A model generated the notes under the pieces. The model worked only from the letters and a program-made list of their open reading frames with translations. It was not told where the DNA came from and made no database searches. A stretch of 64,000 bases of DNA from Acinetobacter sp. GSS19. Its GTDB lineage: Bacteria; Pseudomonadota; Gammaproteobacteria; Pseudomonadales; Moraxellaceae. A program made the translations under genes and the position numbers. The stretch spans positions 62,001-126,000 of the forward strand of contig NZ_CP117520.1 of assembly GCF_028621895.1 (NCBI RefSeq). Direction: 5' to 3'. Below, one piece after another: positions 49,365 to 60,407 of the stretch; position 1 is the first letter of the stretch, and every line of letters starts with the position of its first letter.

Positions 49365-49409
49365 TGCGAAAAAGAAGACTGAACTAATAAAAGATTGAGG
49401 TATAGCGCA

Positions 49410-50954
49410 ATGCAACAACTGAATCCATCCGAGATCAGTGCGCTCATTAAACAGCGTATCGGCGATCTGGACACCAGCGCGACCGCTAAAAACGAAGGTA
49501 CCATTGTTATGGTATCCGACGGTATCGTGCGCATTCACGGTCTTGCTGATGCAATGTACGGTGAAATGATCGAATTCGACGGCGGCTTATTTGGTATGGC
49601 ACTGAACCTAGAACAGGATTCAGTGGGTGCCGTTGTTTTAGGTAACTACTTAAGCCTTCAAGAAGGTCAAAAAGCACGTTGCACAGGCCGTGTATTAGAA
49701 GTTCCGGTTGGTCCTGAACTTCTAGGTCGTGTAGTAGATGCTTTGGGTAACCCAATTGATGGTAAAGGCCCAATTGATGCAAAAATCACTGATGCTGTTG
49801 AAAAAGTAGCACCAGGCGTAATTTGGCGTCAAGGCGTAGATCAACCTGTTCAAACTGGTTATAAATCAGTTGATACCATGATCCCTGTAGGTCGTGGTCA
49901 GCGTGAGTTGATCATTGGTGACCGTCAAACTGGTAAAACAGCGATGGCGATCGATGCGATCATCGCGCAGAAGAACTCTGGCATTAAATGTATCTATGTT
50001 GCTGTTGGTCAAAAACAATCGACCATCGCAAACGTGGTACGTAAGCTAGAAGAAACTGGCGCTATGGCCTACACCACTGTTGTCGCAGCTGCGGCAGCTG
50101 ATCCTGCAGCAATGCAGTATTTGGCTCCATATGCTGGCTGTACAATGGGCGAATATTTCCGTGACCGCGGTGAAGATGCGTTGATCATTTATGATGACTT
50201 GTCTAAACAAGCGGTTGCGTATCGTCAGATTTCATTGCTTCTTCGTCGTCCACCAGGTCGTGAAGCATATCCTGGTGACGTATTCTATCTACACTCACGT
50301 CTTCTTGAACGTGCTTCTCGTGTATCTGCTGAATACGTTGAGAAATTCACTAACGGTGAAGTAAAAGGCCAAACTGGTTCTTTAACTGCATTGCCGATTA
50401 TTGAAACTCAAGCAGGTGACGTATCTGCATTCGTACCAACCAACGTAATTTCGATTACTGATGGTCAGATCTTCCTTGAAACATCACTGTTCAACGCGGG
50501 TATCCGTCCTGCTGTGAACGCGGGTATCTCTGTATCTCGTGTTGGTGGTGCTGCTCAAACCAAGATCATCAAGAAATTGGCTGGTGGTATCCGTACTGCG
50601 CTTGCACAGTATCGTGAATTGGCAGCGTTTGCTCAGTTCGCTTCTGACCTTGACGAAGCAACTCGTAAACAACTTGAACACGGTCAACGTGTAACTGAGT
50701 TGATGAAGCAAAAGCAATATGCGCCATATTCAATTGCTGACCAAGCTGTTTCAGTTTACGCATCTAACGAAGGTTACATGGCTGACGTAGCTGTGAACAA
50801 GATCGTAGACTTTGATGCTGCATTGATCTCTTACTTCCGTTCAGAGCATGCTGCACTCATGAAACAAATCGATGAAACTGGTGATTACAACAAAGACATC
50901 GAAGCTGCAATTAAAGCAGGTATTGAGAACTTCAAAGCGACTCAAACTTTCTAA
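49410..50954 (+). CDS. atpA: ATP synthase F1 subunit alpha
   Basis: 514 residues from ATG 49410 ([17 protein letters not shown]); an upstream start five codons earlier is not family-like. P-loop [15 protein letters not shown] (about 170), and the arginine-finger region [15 protein letters not shown]. Non-catalytic nucleotide-binding subunit. Confidence 0.98.
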   Translation: MQQLNPSEISALIKQRIGDLDTSATAKNEGTIVMVSDGIVRIHGLADAMYGEMIEFDGGLFGMALNLEQDSVGAVVLGNYLSLQEGQKARCTGRVLEVPVGPELLGRVVDALGNPIDGKGPIDAKITDAVEKVAPGVIWRQGVDQPVQTGYKSVDTMIPVGRGQRELIIGDRQTGKTAMAIDAIIAQKNSGIKCIYVAVGQKQSTIANVVRKLEETGAMAYTTVVAAAAADPAAMQYLAPYAGCTMGEYFRDRGEDALIIYDDLSKQAVAYRQISLLLRRPPGREAYPGDVFYLHSRLLERASRVSAEYVEKFTNGEVKGQTGSLTALPIIETQAGDVSAFVPTNVISITDGQIFLETSLFNAGIRPAVNAGISVSRVGGAAQTKIIKKLAGGIRTALAQYRELAAFAQFASDLDEATRKQLEHGQRVTELMKQKQYAPYSIADQAVSVYASNEGYMADVAVNKIVDFDAALISYFRSEHAALMKQIDETGDYNKDIEAAIKAGIENFKATQTF

Positions 50955-51027
50955 TTTTTAGTGAAGTTTGGGTTCACGGATCAACCTTCGAAAGCTCGCA
51001 AGGGCTTTCGAATACTAGGTTAAGCGT

Positions 51028-51897
51028 ATGGCAAATTTAAAAGAAATTCGCGCCAAAGTAGCTAGTATCAAAAGCACGCAGAAAATTACGCGTGCGATGC
51101 AGATGGTAGCTGCTTCTAAAATGCGTCGTGCGCAAGAGCGCATGGCTCAAGGCCGTCCGTATGCCGAAAATATGCACCGTGTAATTGCTCACTTAGTTCA
51201 AGCGAACCCTGAATACAAACACCGCTATATGGTGGACCGTCCTGTAAAACGCGTTGGTTATATCATCGTGTCTTCGGATCGTGGCCTTGCGGGTGGTTTG
51301 AACATTAACTTGTTCAAAAAAGTTGTTCAGCACGTTCAGCAGCAACGTGAGCAATCAATTGAAGTTCAATTTGCTTTGATTGGTCAAAAAGCGGTTTCGT
51401 TTTTTAAAAACTACGGCGGTAAAGTGCTTGGGGCAACAACTCAAATCGGTGATGCACCGAATTTGGAACAATTGTCTGGCTCTGTGCAAGTAATGCTTGA
51501 CGCTTTCGATAAGGGCGAACTTGATCGCATCTATTTAGTATCGAACAGCTTTGTCAACGCAATGACACAAAAGCCTTCAGTTGAACAACTTGTTCCGTTA
51601 GCTCCAGCTAAAGAAAGCGACAATCTTAACCGTCAATACGGTTGGGACTATATCTATGAACCAGAAGCAGAAGAGTTGCTGAATGGTTTATTGGTTCGCT
51701 ATATCGAGTCTATGGTTTATCAAGGCGTGATTGAAAACATCGCGTGTGAACAGTCTGCCCGTATGGTTGCAATGAAAGCAGCAACCGATAACGCTGGTCA
51801 GCTGATCAAAGACCTACAACTCATTTACAACAAGCTGCGTCAAGCCGCGATTACTCAGGAAATTTCCGAGATCGTTGGCGGTGCCGCTGCCGTTTAA
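51028..51897 (+). CDS. atpG: ATP synthase F1 subunit gamma
   Basis: 289 residues, typical size. [33 protein letters not shown] at the N-terminus and the C-terminal signature [54 protein letters not shown]. Rotor shaft. Confidence 0.98.
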   Translation: MANLKEIRAKVASIKSTQKITRAMQMVAASKMRRAQERMAQGRPYAENMHRVIAHLVQANPEYKHRYMVDRPVKRVGYIIVSSDRGLAGGLNINLFKKVVQHVQQQREQSIEVQFALIGQKAVSFFKNYGGKVLGATTQIGDAPNLEQLSGSVQVMLDAFDKGELDRIYLVSNSFVNAMTQKPSVEQLVPLAPAKESDNLNRQYGWDYIYEPEAEELLNGLLVRYIESMVYQGVIENIACEQSARMVAMKAATDNAGQLIKDLQLIYNKLRQAAITQEISEIVGGAAAV

Positions 51898-51911
51898 CAC
51901 TATTAATTTGA

Positions 51912-53321
<1,410 letters not shown>

Positions 53322-53339
53322 TCTAAGGAGGTCATTCTC

Positions 53340-53759
53340 ATGGCGACTATGCAATGTGATGTCGTAAGTGTTAAAGAGTCAATTTACTCTGGCACTGTGT
53401 CTATGCTGATCGCAAAAGGCGCTGGTGGTGAACTCGGTATTATGCCGGGTCACGCCCCTCTTGTGACCTTGCTTCAACCAGGACCGATCCGTGTTCTGTT
53501 GGAAAATGGCACAGAAGAGATCGTTTACGTTTCTGGCGGTGTGTTAGAAGTTCAACCGCATGTTGTGACTGTACTTGCAGACACTGCAATCCGTGCACAC
53601 AACCTGGATGAGGCAGCAATTCTTGAAGCGCGTAAACACGCTGAACAATTGTTGGCCAACCAGAAGAGCGATTTGGACTCGGCTGCTGCACTTGCTGCCT
53701 TGGCAGAAACAGCGGCTCAGCTCGAAACTATCCGCAAAATCAAAAACCGCGCAATGTAA
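53340..53759 (+). CDS. atpC: ATP synthase F1 subunit epsilon
   Basis: 139 residues. Beta-barrel domain VSVKESIYSGTVSMLIAKGAGGELGIMPGHAPLVTLLQPG, then two C-terminal helices (AAILEARKHAEQLL) that can inhibit the rotor. AAGGAGG precedes the ATG. Last gene of the operon. Confidence 0.97.
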   Translation: MATMQCDVVSVKESIYSGTVSMLIAKGAGGELGIMPGHAPLVTLLQPGPIRVLLENGTEEIVYVSGGVLEVQPHVVTVLADTAIRAHNLDEAAILEARKHAEQLLANQKSDLDSAAALAALAETAAQLETIRKIKNRAM

Positions 53760-53776
53760 TTGCAGGTTTGAGATTG

Positions 53777-53806
53777 AAAAAAGCCACCGTCAGGTGGCTT
53801 TTTTTT
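53777..53806 (+). terminator. Terminator of the ATP synthase operon
   Basis: AAGCCACC-GTCA-GGTGGCTT followed by six more T, 20 bases after the atpC stop. Confidence 0.85.
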
Positions 53807-53871
53807 GTACAAAAAATATGTTACACCATCAGAAAACAATAAGAACTACAGAACAATAAGGATGGTCAGCC

Positions 53872-54351
53872 ATGTTAAAAAAAATCACTGTAATGGTTAG
53901 CCTCGCTTTACTTTATACGGGATGTGCAAGCGTTCCACCTGTACAGGATATGCGGCAGGTCGGCCAGATCAAACAATTTAATCCACCTTCAGCGGATCAT
54001 GCAGCTTTATATCTGTTCCGCAGCAATTCTGCTTTCGGCTCGGCACTGAAAAAAGATCTTTGGGTCGATGGTAAATGTATTGGCGAAACGGCAAGAGGAA
54101 CTTTCTTTTATACGGAAGTGATGGGTAATCAAGAGCATCAAATTTCGACTGAATCGGAGTTTGGTCCCAATCATTTAAACTTGTATACAGAAACGGGCAA
54201 AAACTACTTTGTTCAGCAGTACATCAAGCTCGGCGTTTTTGTCGGGGGAGCCAACCTAAAAATTGTTGATGAACAGGCAGGTCAACAAATGGTGCAAAAT
54301 TTGACGTTAGCCGAATCGGGTTATTGTAGTAAACCTAGCTTAAGTGATTAG
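53872..54351 (+). CDS. DUF2846 lipoprotein
   Basis: 159 residues. Signal peptide with lipobox (MLKKITVMVSLALLYTGCAS). The body fits DUF2846: HAALYLFRSNSAFGSALKKDLWVDGKCIGETARGTFFYTEV, then ISTESEFGPNHLNLYTETGKNYFVQQYIKLG. Outer-membrane-associated beta-sandwich of unknown role. Own terminator follows. Confidence 0.85.
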   Translation: MLKKITVMVSLALLYTGCASVPPVQDMRQVGQIKQFNPPSADHAALYLFRSNSAFGSALKKDLWVDGKCIGETARGTFFYTEVMGNQEHQISTESEFGPNHLNLYTETGKNYFVQQYIKLGVFVGGANLKIVDEQAGQQMVQNLTLAESGYCSKPSLSD

Positions 54352-54372
54352 ATTTTTTGTCTTATTCAAAAA

Positions 54373-54394
54373 AACCACCCTTGGGTGGTTTTTT
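54373..54394. terminator. Bidirectional terminator
   Basis: AACCACCC-TT-GGGTGGTT with T runs on both strands, between two convergent lipoprotein genes. Confidence 0.8.
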
Positions 54395-54396
54395 AT

Positions 54397-54981
54397 TTAG
54401 CTTTCGTTGGGTTGATGGGTATTTTGTTGTTCAGCTTGCTCCCCCTTAGGTAACAGCATCGCCGCCAATTTCAGCATTTCTCCCTGAATATTCCCCATTT
54501 GTTGTTCTACCTGCTGCAGATTGATTTGGCTTAAATCTACATCTCCTTGAAGTAAAGGAGAGGCAAGTGCCTGTTCTGTGCTGTGCAGTATTTTTTGTCG
54601 GATTTCGTCGATCTCTTGGCTTTTCAAGTGCAGGGTATTCAGCGTGTGGTTCAGGCCTGTGAGCTGGTTGTCCAAGTTAACCACCAGTTGCTGTAATTGC
54701 TGTTGATCTTTGCCTTCAATAGCCTGTTGAAATTCACTGTGAGTTTGCTTGAGTTGTTGGATATAGTCACCTGTCTTGAGCTGCATATCGGCAACATCAC
54801 GTGCCATGTGCAAATAGTTTCCTTCACTCAATTTAGCTTGCACCTGTTGTTCAACCGTCTGAGCCTTTTGTTGTGGCTCAGTGTCTTCGTGCAGTTGATT
54901 AGCCTGCTCACAGCCGAGCAACAGCAAACCACTGGCAAAAATGCTAAAGGGGAGAAGGGCACTTTGGAGTAGTTTTTTCAT
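54397..54981 (-). CDS. Putative coiled-coil lipoprotein
   Basis: 194 residues. Lipoprotein signal MKKLLQSALLPFSIFASGLLLLGCEQ. The rest is Gln/Glu/Leu-rich and helical (QLKQTHSEFQQAIEGKDQQQLQQLVVNLDNQLTGL), consistent with a periplasmic coiled coil. No family recognised. Function unknown. Confidence 0.6.
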   Translation of the reverse strand: MKKLLQSALLPFSIFASGLLLLGCEQANQLHEDTEPQQKAQTVEQQVQAKLSEGNYLHMARDVADMQLKTGDYIQQLKQTHSEFQQAIEGKDQQQLQQLVVNLDNQLTGLNHTLNTLHLKSQEIDEIRQKILHSTEQALASPLLQGDVDLSQINLQQVEQQMGNIQGEMLKLAAMLLPKGEQAEQQNTHQPNES

Positions 54982-55125
54982 ATTTTTCAGAGGTTATGGA
55001 ATCTATTCTTTTCTATGGAGACAGATCTACTGAATACAAGACCGTTTATTCTGTTTCACAGAATCGATTTGCGGTGCAATAAGGGAAAGTGCTGTTACAC
55101 ACTTTCCTTCAGTCTGCATTTGACT

Positions 55126-55500
55126 TTATTCCGCGATAATTTTCAGAATGGTATGGTTGATAGTATTGATGAGAATGTAGTCGCCATTGACACGGATCCA
55201 GCGCTGATTTTTGCCTGGTTTGCTAAGATGTTTATAGCGTTTATGGTCAATTCTGTAGCCCTGACCATAATAGCGTGATGGTAATGCCTGACCGGCTCTC
55301 CAGTCACGTGATGGTTTTAATACACGATTTTGTACAATTTCACGATGGCGCTGTTCAGCATGGATTTGGCCCTGAGGGTGATGGTTCTGTATGTGTGCAT
55401 GTGTGTTTTCATGGGCATGCTGCACAGGAGCTGCGATTGCAGAAACAGCCATCATGCCAGTACTTAAGGTGAGCAGTGCGATTTTTACTAATTTTTTCAT
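55126..55500 (-). CDS. RcnB-like periplasmic protein
   Basis: 124 residues. Signal peptide MKKLVKIALLTLSTGMMAVSAIAA, then a His-rich segment (HAHENTHAHIQNHHPQGQIHAEQRH). The C-terminal RcnB domain follows: LPSRYYGQGYRIDHKRYKHLSKPGKNQRWIRVNGDYILINTINHTILKII. RcnB relatives affect nickel/cobalt export, but Acinetobacter members are not characterised as far as I know. Confidence 0.8.
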   Translation of the reverse strand: MKKLVKIALLTLSTGMMAVSAIAAPVQHAHENTHAHIQNHHPQGQIHAEQRHREIVQNRVLKPSRDWRAGQALPSRYYGQGYRIDHKRYKHLSKPGKNQRWIRVNGDYILINTINHTILKIIAE

Positions 55501-55682
55501 AGATTCACCTGATGAGAAGCTAGCGTTAGCTTTATAGTCTTATTGAACTGCAAAGTTAAAGATCAATCATGGATGCATTGTTATGAAAGTGTAAGCGTTG
55601 GACTTGCTTAAGCTTTGGCAAGATGAAGAGTTGAGAAAAATCAGCATCACACCAGAGTTCTGCTGATTTTTGATCAGGTCAA

Positions 55683-56229
55683 TTACTGAGCGAGTTCAGC
55701 CTCGATCGCTTCTACAATGCGTGGATCATCCGCAGTGAGATCCGGCGCAAAACGCGCTACAACTTCCCCCTTGTTTATTGATGAGGAACTTTTCGAAATT
55801 CCATAAGATTTCCGGTGCTGGATTTGGATCTAGACCATACTCGATCAAGTCTTCACGCCATGGACCTTCACCAATCCGTTCAGGTTGCGCTGAAGTCAGT
55901 GCTTGATACAGGGGATGTTTATCTTCACCGACCACTGAAATTTTTGCAAACAATGGAAAATCAACATGATAGGTGCTAGAACAGAACTGCTGAATTTCCT
56001 GATCTGTGCCTGGCTCCTGTGCTAAAAAATTATTAGCCGGAAAGCCTAAAATCTCAAAACCTTGTGATTTCTTGGCCTGATACAAAGTTTCTAGACCTTC
56101 ATATTGTGGGGTTAAGCCACATTTGGAAGCGACATTTACGATCAACAGCACTTTGCCTTGATACTGCTCAAGTGTGGTTTCTTTACCGTCAATCGTCTTT
56201 ACCGGGATATGATAAATCGTTGAAGACAT
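55683..56229 (-). CDS. Glutathione peroxidase family protein with C-terminal frameshift
   Basis: Thioredoxin-fold peroxidase: LLIVNVASKCGLTPQYEGLETLY (peroxidatic Cys), FEILGFPANNFLAQEPGT and the WNFEKFLINKQG strand. The frame goes off at a G5 run (plus-strand CCCCC, 55,766-55,770) and ends early as GGSCSAFCAGSHCG. Removing one G restores GEVVARFAPDLTADDPRIVEAIEAELAQ and a stop at 55,683. The span is 3n+1. As written the last 25 or so residues are lost. It is a non-selenium enzyme of the BtuE type that detoxifies peroxides. Confidence 0.85.
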
Positions 56230-56415
56230 GGCTTTACTCCTGCATAGTCGGATGATGTCGATGAGTGTTCTGAGTCTTAGGGGAATTGAGGCAAATTACA
56301 AGCAGATTCCCGTTTTTTAATGTTGGATGATGCCTCATTATCCGAGATAAAACGGCCGTATCAGACCTGAAGCCTTCTAGGTGATCGCTCGTTAAACCTT
56401 TTTTAAATGATGTTC

Positions 56416-57183
56416 TTATTGGTTCAGCATTTGAGTTGGAGTTTGGCCGGTATGGCGTTTAAAAAATTCAATGAAACTGGAACTGTGCTGGTAGCCCAAC
56501 TGATAAGCCAATTGTTTGACCGAGATTCCCTGTTGTAACTGATTCATTGCATAAATCAGTTTGGCCCGGTTACGCCACTCCGACAAAGATAAACTCAGTT
56601 CTTGTTGGCTCAAGCGCAAGAGATGCCGTTCACTGAACTGAAACGGCTGTAACAATTGTGGCAAGCTACGATGAAACAGATGAGGATCCCCGAGTATATT
56701 CAGCACCTCGCGCAAAATGGGATGCTGGCTCTGGGGTAGATAATGGGAGTACGGTGGCGCGAGCTGTAGCTGATCATACAGTACGTGTAAGGCATGATTG
56801 AGTGGTTCGTTGAGTGCGCCATTTTTCTGTAATTGTAGAATATGTTGAACCAGACAACGGAAGAATGGTTGGATACTAAACACCTGAATATTTGCTGTGA
56901 GTGGCCCACACAGGCTAGGGTGAACTCGTATACAGACATAATGTGTAAGCTGATCCAGAGCAACAGAGTGATGGGGCGTTTCTGGAGGTAGCCAGAGTCC
57001 ATAATTGGGAGGTGACAAATAACGCTGCCGTTCCACGTGAAACTCGAGTACACCATTTAAGCTGAAATTGAAGTCTCCCCAAAGTGAACTATGCGGGTGA
57101 ATCTGCTCATTTTGCTGGTATATGAATTCATCGACTTCAATCAGTTCAGATAAGGCCGGATGAGGCATTGGATTGCTTCCCAT
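56416..57183 (-). CDS. AraC family transcriptional regulator
   Basis: 255 residues. Cupin-like N-terminal sensor (LEFHVERQRYLSPPNYGLWLPPETPHHSVAL). The C-terminal double HTH reads LSEWRNRAKLIYAMNQLQQGISVKQLAYQLGYQHSSSFIEFFKRHTGQTPTQML. It diverges from the EamA transporter gene with a 150-base gap and may control it, as is common for this pair type. The inducer is unknown. Confidence 0.9.
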   Translation of the reverse strand: MGSNPMPHPALSELIEVDEFIYQQNEQIHPHSSLWGDFNFSLNGVLEFHVERQRYLSPPNYGLWLPPETPHHSVALDQLTHYVCIRVHPSLCGPLTANIQVFSIQPFFRCLVQHILQLQKNGALNEPLNHALHVLYDQLQLAPPYSHYLPQSQHPILREVLNILGDPHLFHRSLPQLLQPFQFSERHLLRLSQQELSLSLSEWRNRAKLIYAMNQLQQGISVKQLAYQLGYQHSSSFIEFFKRHTGQTPTQMLNQ

Positions 57184-57333
57184 TCTTCAGAGTACTTAAG
57201 TGAGGGGATGAGTTTGCTGACCTTGAGCAGGTACTCATCATGACTACGATACGGTATTAATGTCTGAAATTCAGTATATCCATTATTTTAGACTTCACGC
57301 ACAATAAATACTTCCCATCAAGGATGATGAAAT

Positions 57334-58257
57334 ATGCTGCTCAAAAACAAAACAGCTGTTTGGGTATTGGGATTGCCGCTCATGGCTGTGTTTATTTGGT
57401 CATTCAATATTGCGGTCACCCGTTATGTAGCAGAGTTTATTTCGCCAGTCAGTATCAGCTTTTATCGCTGGCTGCTCGCCTTTATTCTGTTAAGCCCGTT
57501 TATGCTGCCGCGTGTCTGGAAAAATCGTGCAGTCATCCGGCCGCATCTCAAGCAGTTGGCGGTGCTGAGTGCTTTTGGCATGGTGCTGTATCAGGGATTG
57601 GCGTATACCGCAGCACAGCATACCACTGCAACCAATATGGGCATTATCAATGCTTTTATTCCAGTTTTTACCGTTTTGGTTTCCTGGATAATTTTGCGTG
57701 ATCGTCCTAACCGTTTCGCGTTGATTGGGAGTGCCTTGTCCTTTTTGGGTTTGCTGTATGTCATGGGGCAGGGGGATTTGCACCGTATGTTACAGCTGGG
57801 CGTGCACTGGGGCGATGTGTTAATGGTGCTCGCGGTCTTCTTTTACGCCTTTTATGGGGTGTTTTTAAAGAAATGGCAATTAAAGCTGGTGCTGCTGGAA
57901 AGTCTATATGTGCAGATCGCATTTAGCCTACTTTACCATTTACCTTTTATTTTTTGGTTAGGGTTGGATCGGTTGAATCAGCATAATCTTATGAGTGTGG
58001 TCTACGCTGGGATATTTCCTTCGATTATCGCCCCCTTAGTTTGGATGTTGGCCGTACAAAAAATCGGACCCAATCGCACCAGTATTTTTATGAATCTCAT
58101 GCCGATTTGTACCGCAATTATTGCTTATCTCTGGTTGAATGAAGCCTGGACGATCGCCCATACGATTGGTGGTTTGGTTATTTTGTCCGGTATTTTGCTG
58201 GCACAAAAGAAGCCGACCCCTTTACTCACGGTCAGAATGGATGCTCAAAGAGATTAA
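57334..58257 (+). CDS. EamA/DMT superfamily transporter
   Basis: 307 residues, ten hydrophobic helices in two EamA repeats (first from AVFIWSFNIAVTRYVAEFISPVSISFYRWLLAF, second from GDVLMVLAVFFYAFYGVFLKKW). A short basic tail ends the protein. Exporter of an unknown metabolite. Confidence 0.88.
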   Translation: MLLKNKTAVWVLGLPLMAVFIWSFNIAVTRYVAEFISPVSISFYRWLLAFILLSPFMLPRVWKNRAVIRPHLKQLAVLSAFGMVLYQGLAYTAAQHTTATNMGIINAFIPVFTVLVSWIILRDRPNRFALIGSALSFLGLLYVMGQGDLHRMLQLGVHWGDVLMVLAVFFYAFYGVFLKKWQLKLVLLESLYVQIAFSLLYHLPFIFWLGLDRLNQHNLMSVVYAGIFPSIIAPLVWMLAVQKIGPNRTSIFMNLMPICTAIIAYLWLNEAWTIAHTIGGLVILSGILLAQKKPTPLLTVRMDAQRD

Positions 58258-58523
58258 AAAGTGAACATTTGATTTATTCTTCTATTTTTCTTTTTAATAA
58301 AAAGTAAAGGATGAGTGATCTCTTATGTGAGTTTTGTAACTTAATATTTTTTAAATTATGAATAAAAATAGAAAGATAATTTGAACCAATAAGAAAAAAT
58401 GCTAAATGAGTCATGCATATAGAGTTGATTTGTTAAATAAATAATCTATTTGTGTAATTTGTAAATTTAGATCATAATATGCATATCAAATACATCTTAA
58501 AGTTATTCTTAACAGAGAGTGTA

Positions 58524-58608
58524 TTGATCCAGATTTACGAACCCTCTGGATGTGACTGAAACACATCCTTTTCATGCTCAGTCTCCACTATAAGACTGAG
58601 CTTTTTTT
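58524..58608 (+). ncRNA. Candidate small RNA or attenuator with Rho-independent terminator
   Basis: In a 390-base gene-free gap. ATCCAGA (58527-58533) pairs with TCTGGAT (58545-58551). GGATGTG (58548-58554) pairs with CACATCC (58562-58568), overlapping the first stem, so the two are partly exclusive. GCTCAGTCT (58576-58584) pairs with AGACTGAGC (58593-58601) and eight T follow. No ORF leads to this terminator and the upstream gene ends 270 bases earlier. The 270 bases before it are very AT-rich and could hold the promoter. Confidence 0.45.
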
Positions 58609-58650
58609 TGCCTTGCTTTTGTGTTTCAGCCTGATCGGATGAATATCCTT

Positions 58651-59220
58651 TTAGGCGCGAATAATTTCACCGCTCACGGCATCCAAAATGCGACTCGGTT
58701 CCTGACTGAGGCCCAAGTCCCCATTTAAGTAATGTAATTCTGAACCAAAGTATTGGGTTGCCTGTTGCAAGGAACGAGCGGGTGACAAACCTGCCGGATT
58801 GGCACTGGTTGAAACGATAAAGCCTTGAAATGCATTACACAGTGCGACACAAAGCGAGTGGGTGGTGACACGCACAGCAACCTTGCTGTGATGACCTTTA
58901 ATCCAGGATGGAATCTGATCATCGGCCGGGAGTAACCAGGTCGTGGCACGTTCAGTTGGATTACGATCAGTCCAGCTGGCGATGACTTGTTGTTGCATCT
59001 CTGCAGTTAAGTTGGCGAGTAGAGGTTCAACCTGAGCAATTTGTCCGGCGAGCAAGATGACGCCTTTTTCAATGGGCCGTTGTTTGAGTCGTAAAATTTC
59101 TGAAAAAGCTTGTTCATTCATCGGGTCACAACCAAGACCCCAGACTGCCTCTGTTGGATAGGCCAACACTTGTCCTTGGCGCAGACATTCTGCTGCTTCG
59201 GCCACAGAGGTTGTAATCAT
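58651..59220 (-). CDS. tsaC: Threonylcarbamoyl-AMP synthase (Sua5/YrdC/TsaC)
   Basis: 189 residues: GQVLAYPTEAVWGLGCDPMNEQAFSEILRLKQRP (substrate-binding KxR region), LPADDQIPSWIKG, and FIVSTSANPAGLSPAR. Makes TC-AMP for the t6A37 modification of tRNAs. Short form without the Sua5 C-terminal domain. Lies downstream of dprA in the same direction. Confidence 0.93.
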   Translation of the reverse strand: MITTSVAEAAECLRQGQVLAYPTEAVWGLGCDPMNEQAFSEILRLKQRPIEKGVILLAGQIAQVEPLLANLTAEMQQQVIASWTDRNPTERATTWLLPADDQIPSWIKGHHSKVAVRVTTHSLCVALCNAFQGFIVSTSANPAGLSPARSLQQATQYFGSELHYLNGDLGLSQEPSRILDAVSGEIIRA

Positions 59221-59261
59221 TCGATATCACCTGTACTTGATGGAAAGCCTTATTGTGAACT

Positions 59262-60392
59262 TTATTGTGCTATCCGACAACGTAGATATCGTCCGGCCTG
59301 TTGCTGACACAGTCCCAAAAGTTCCAGTTCCATCAATTGACTGGTTAATGTGGCAATTTCAACGCCCATTTTAATAGCTAAAGAATCAATGTCTTGCCCG
59401 ACCCAATCCAGTTGCTGGTAGAGCATGTGCAAATGTGCCGGAATTTCCGGAACGGCGGATTGCGCTTGAGCTTGTTGCTGCTGCATCTGCCAGTGTGTAG
59501 GCAGAGCCAGATCTTCCAATATCTGTTCGGGATGGTCCACCAAGATTGCCCCTTCACGGATCAGTTGATGGCAACCACGATGATGTTCACTATAGATGTG
59601 TCCAGGAATGGCAAAGATAATTTTCCCTTGATCCGCCGCAGCTTGTGCCGTGATCAATGAACCACTTTTCAGTTTGGCTTCAGCGACAACCACACCTAGA
59701 CTCAAGGCACTGACAATCCGGTTACGTCGTGGAAAATGATGAGGAAGAGGTTTGGTGCCCGGTAAGAATTCACTGAGCACTGCACCTGCAGATTGAACAA
59801 TCTGCTGTTGCAATTCACGGTTCTGTCTGGGATAGGTTTGATCGAGTCCACTACCGACCACAGCGATCGTACGATGCTGACAGAGCGCACCACGGTGAGC
59901 TGCTTCATCGACGCCTTCCGCCAGACCACTGGTGATATAAAAACCCTGTTCACTCAGGTAATAAGCAAAATCATAAGCGACTTGCCGACCATGTGGACTC
60001 GGTTTGCGACTGCCGACAATTGCAATTTGCGGTAGGTTTAAAATTTGTGCTTGGCCCTGCCCAAACAGGATGGGTGGTCTGTCTGCATAGGGCTGGAGCT
60101 GTTGCGGATAATCTGCATCCTCAGGCAGCAAAACGAAGTCACTGCTGCTGAGCAGATGATCGAGACAACGTTCAAATTGTTGTTGTCCAGTCGTGGTTTT
60201 GAATTCTGCAAGGCGTTGTAAATGGCTGGCATGCAAGCCAGCATCTTGCCAACGACCCAGTTGGGCGTGATGGGCTGCATCTTCAATTGACCCAAAATAT
60301 TGCTCTAATCGACGAAAAGCAGAAAGCGAATGCTGCACCAGATACCAGACGTGTACAGTAGCCAGTTGGCTCGCGCTCAATCCGGGCAGCAT
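59262..60392 (-). CDS. dprA: DNA processing protein DprA
   Basis: 376 residues. Rossmann core: IAIVGSRKPSPHGRQVAYDFAYYLSEQGFYITSGLAEGVDEAAHRGAL, VVGSGLDQTYPRQNRELQQ, SEFLPGTKPLPHHFPRRNRIVSALSLGVVVAEA, GSLITAQAAADQGKIIFAIPG. A C-terminal winged helix (IDSLAIKMGVEIATLTSQLMELELLG) is present. Protects incoming ssDNA and loads RecA in natural transformation. Confidence 0.95.
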   Translation of the reverse strand: MLPGLSASQLATVHVWYLVQHSLSAFRRLEQYFGSIEDAAHHAQLGRWQDAGLHASHLQRLAEFKTTTGQQQFERCLDHLLSSSDFVLLPEDADYPQQLQPYADRPPILFGQGQAQILNLPQIAIVGSRKPSPHGRQVAYDFAYYLSEQGFYITSGLAEGVDEAAHRGALCQHRTIAVVGSGLDQTYPRQNRELQQQIVQSAGAVLSEFLPGTKPLPHHFPRRNRIVSALSLGVVVAEAKLKSGSLITAQAAADQGKIIFAIPGHIYSEHHRGCHQLIREGAILVDHPEQILEDLALPTHWQMQQQQAQAQSAVPEIPAHLHMLYQQLDWVGQDIDSLAIKMGVEIATLTSQLMELELLGLCQQQAGRYLRCRIAQ

Positions 60393-60407
60393 TGCTAGAT
60401 CCTCGGC

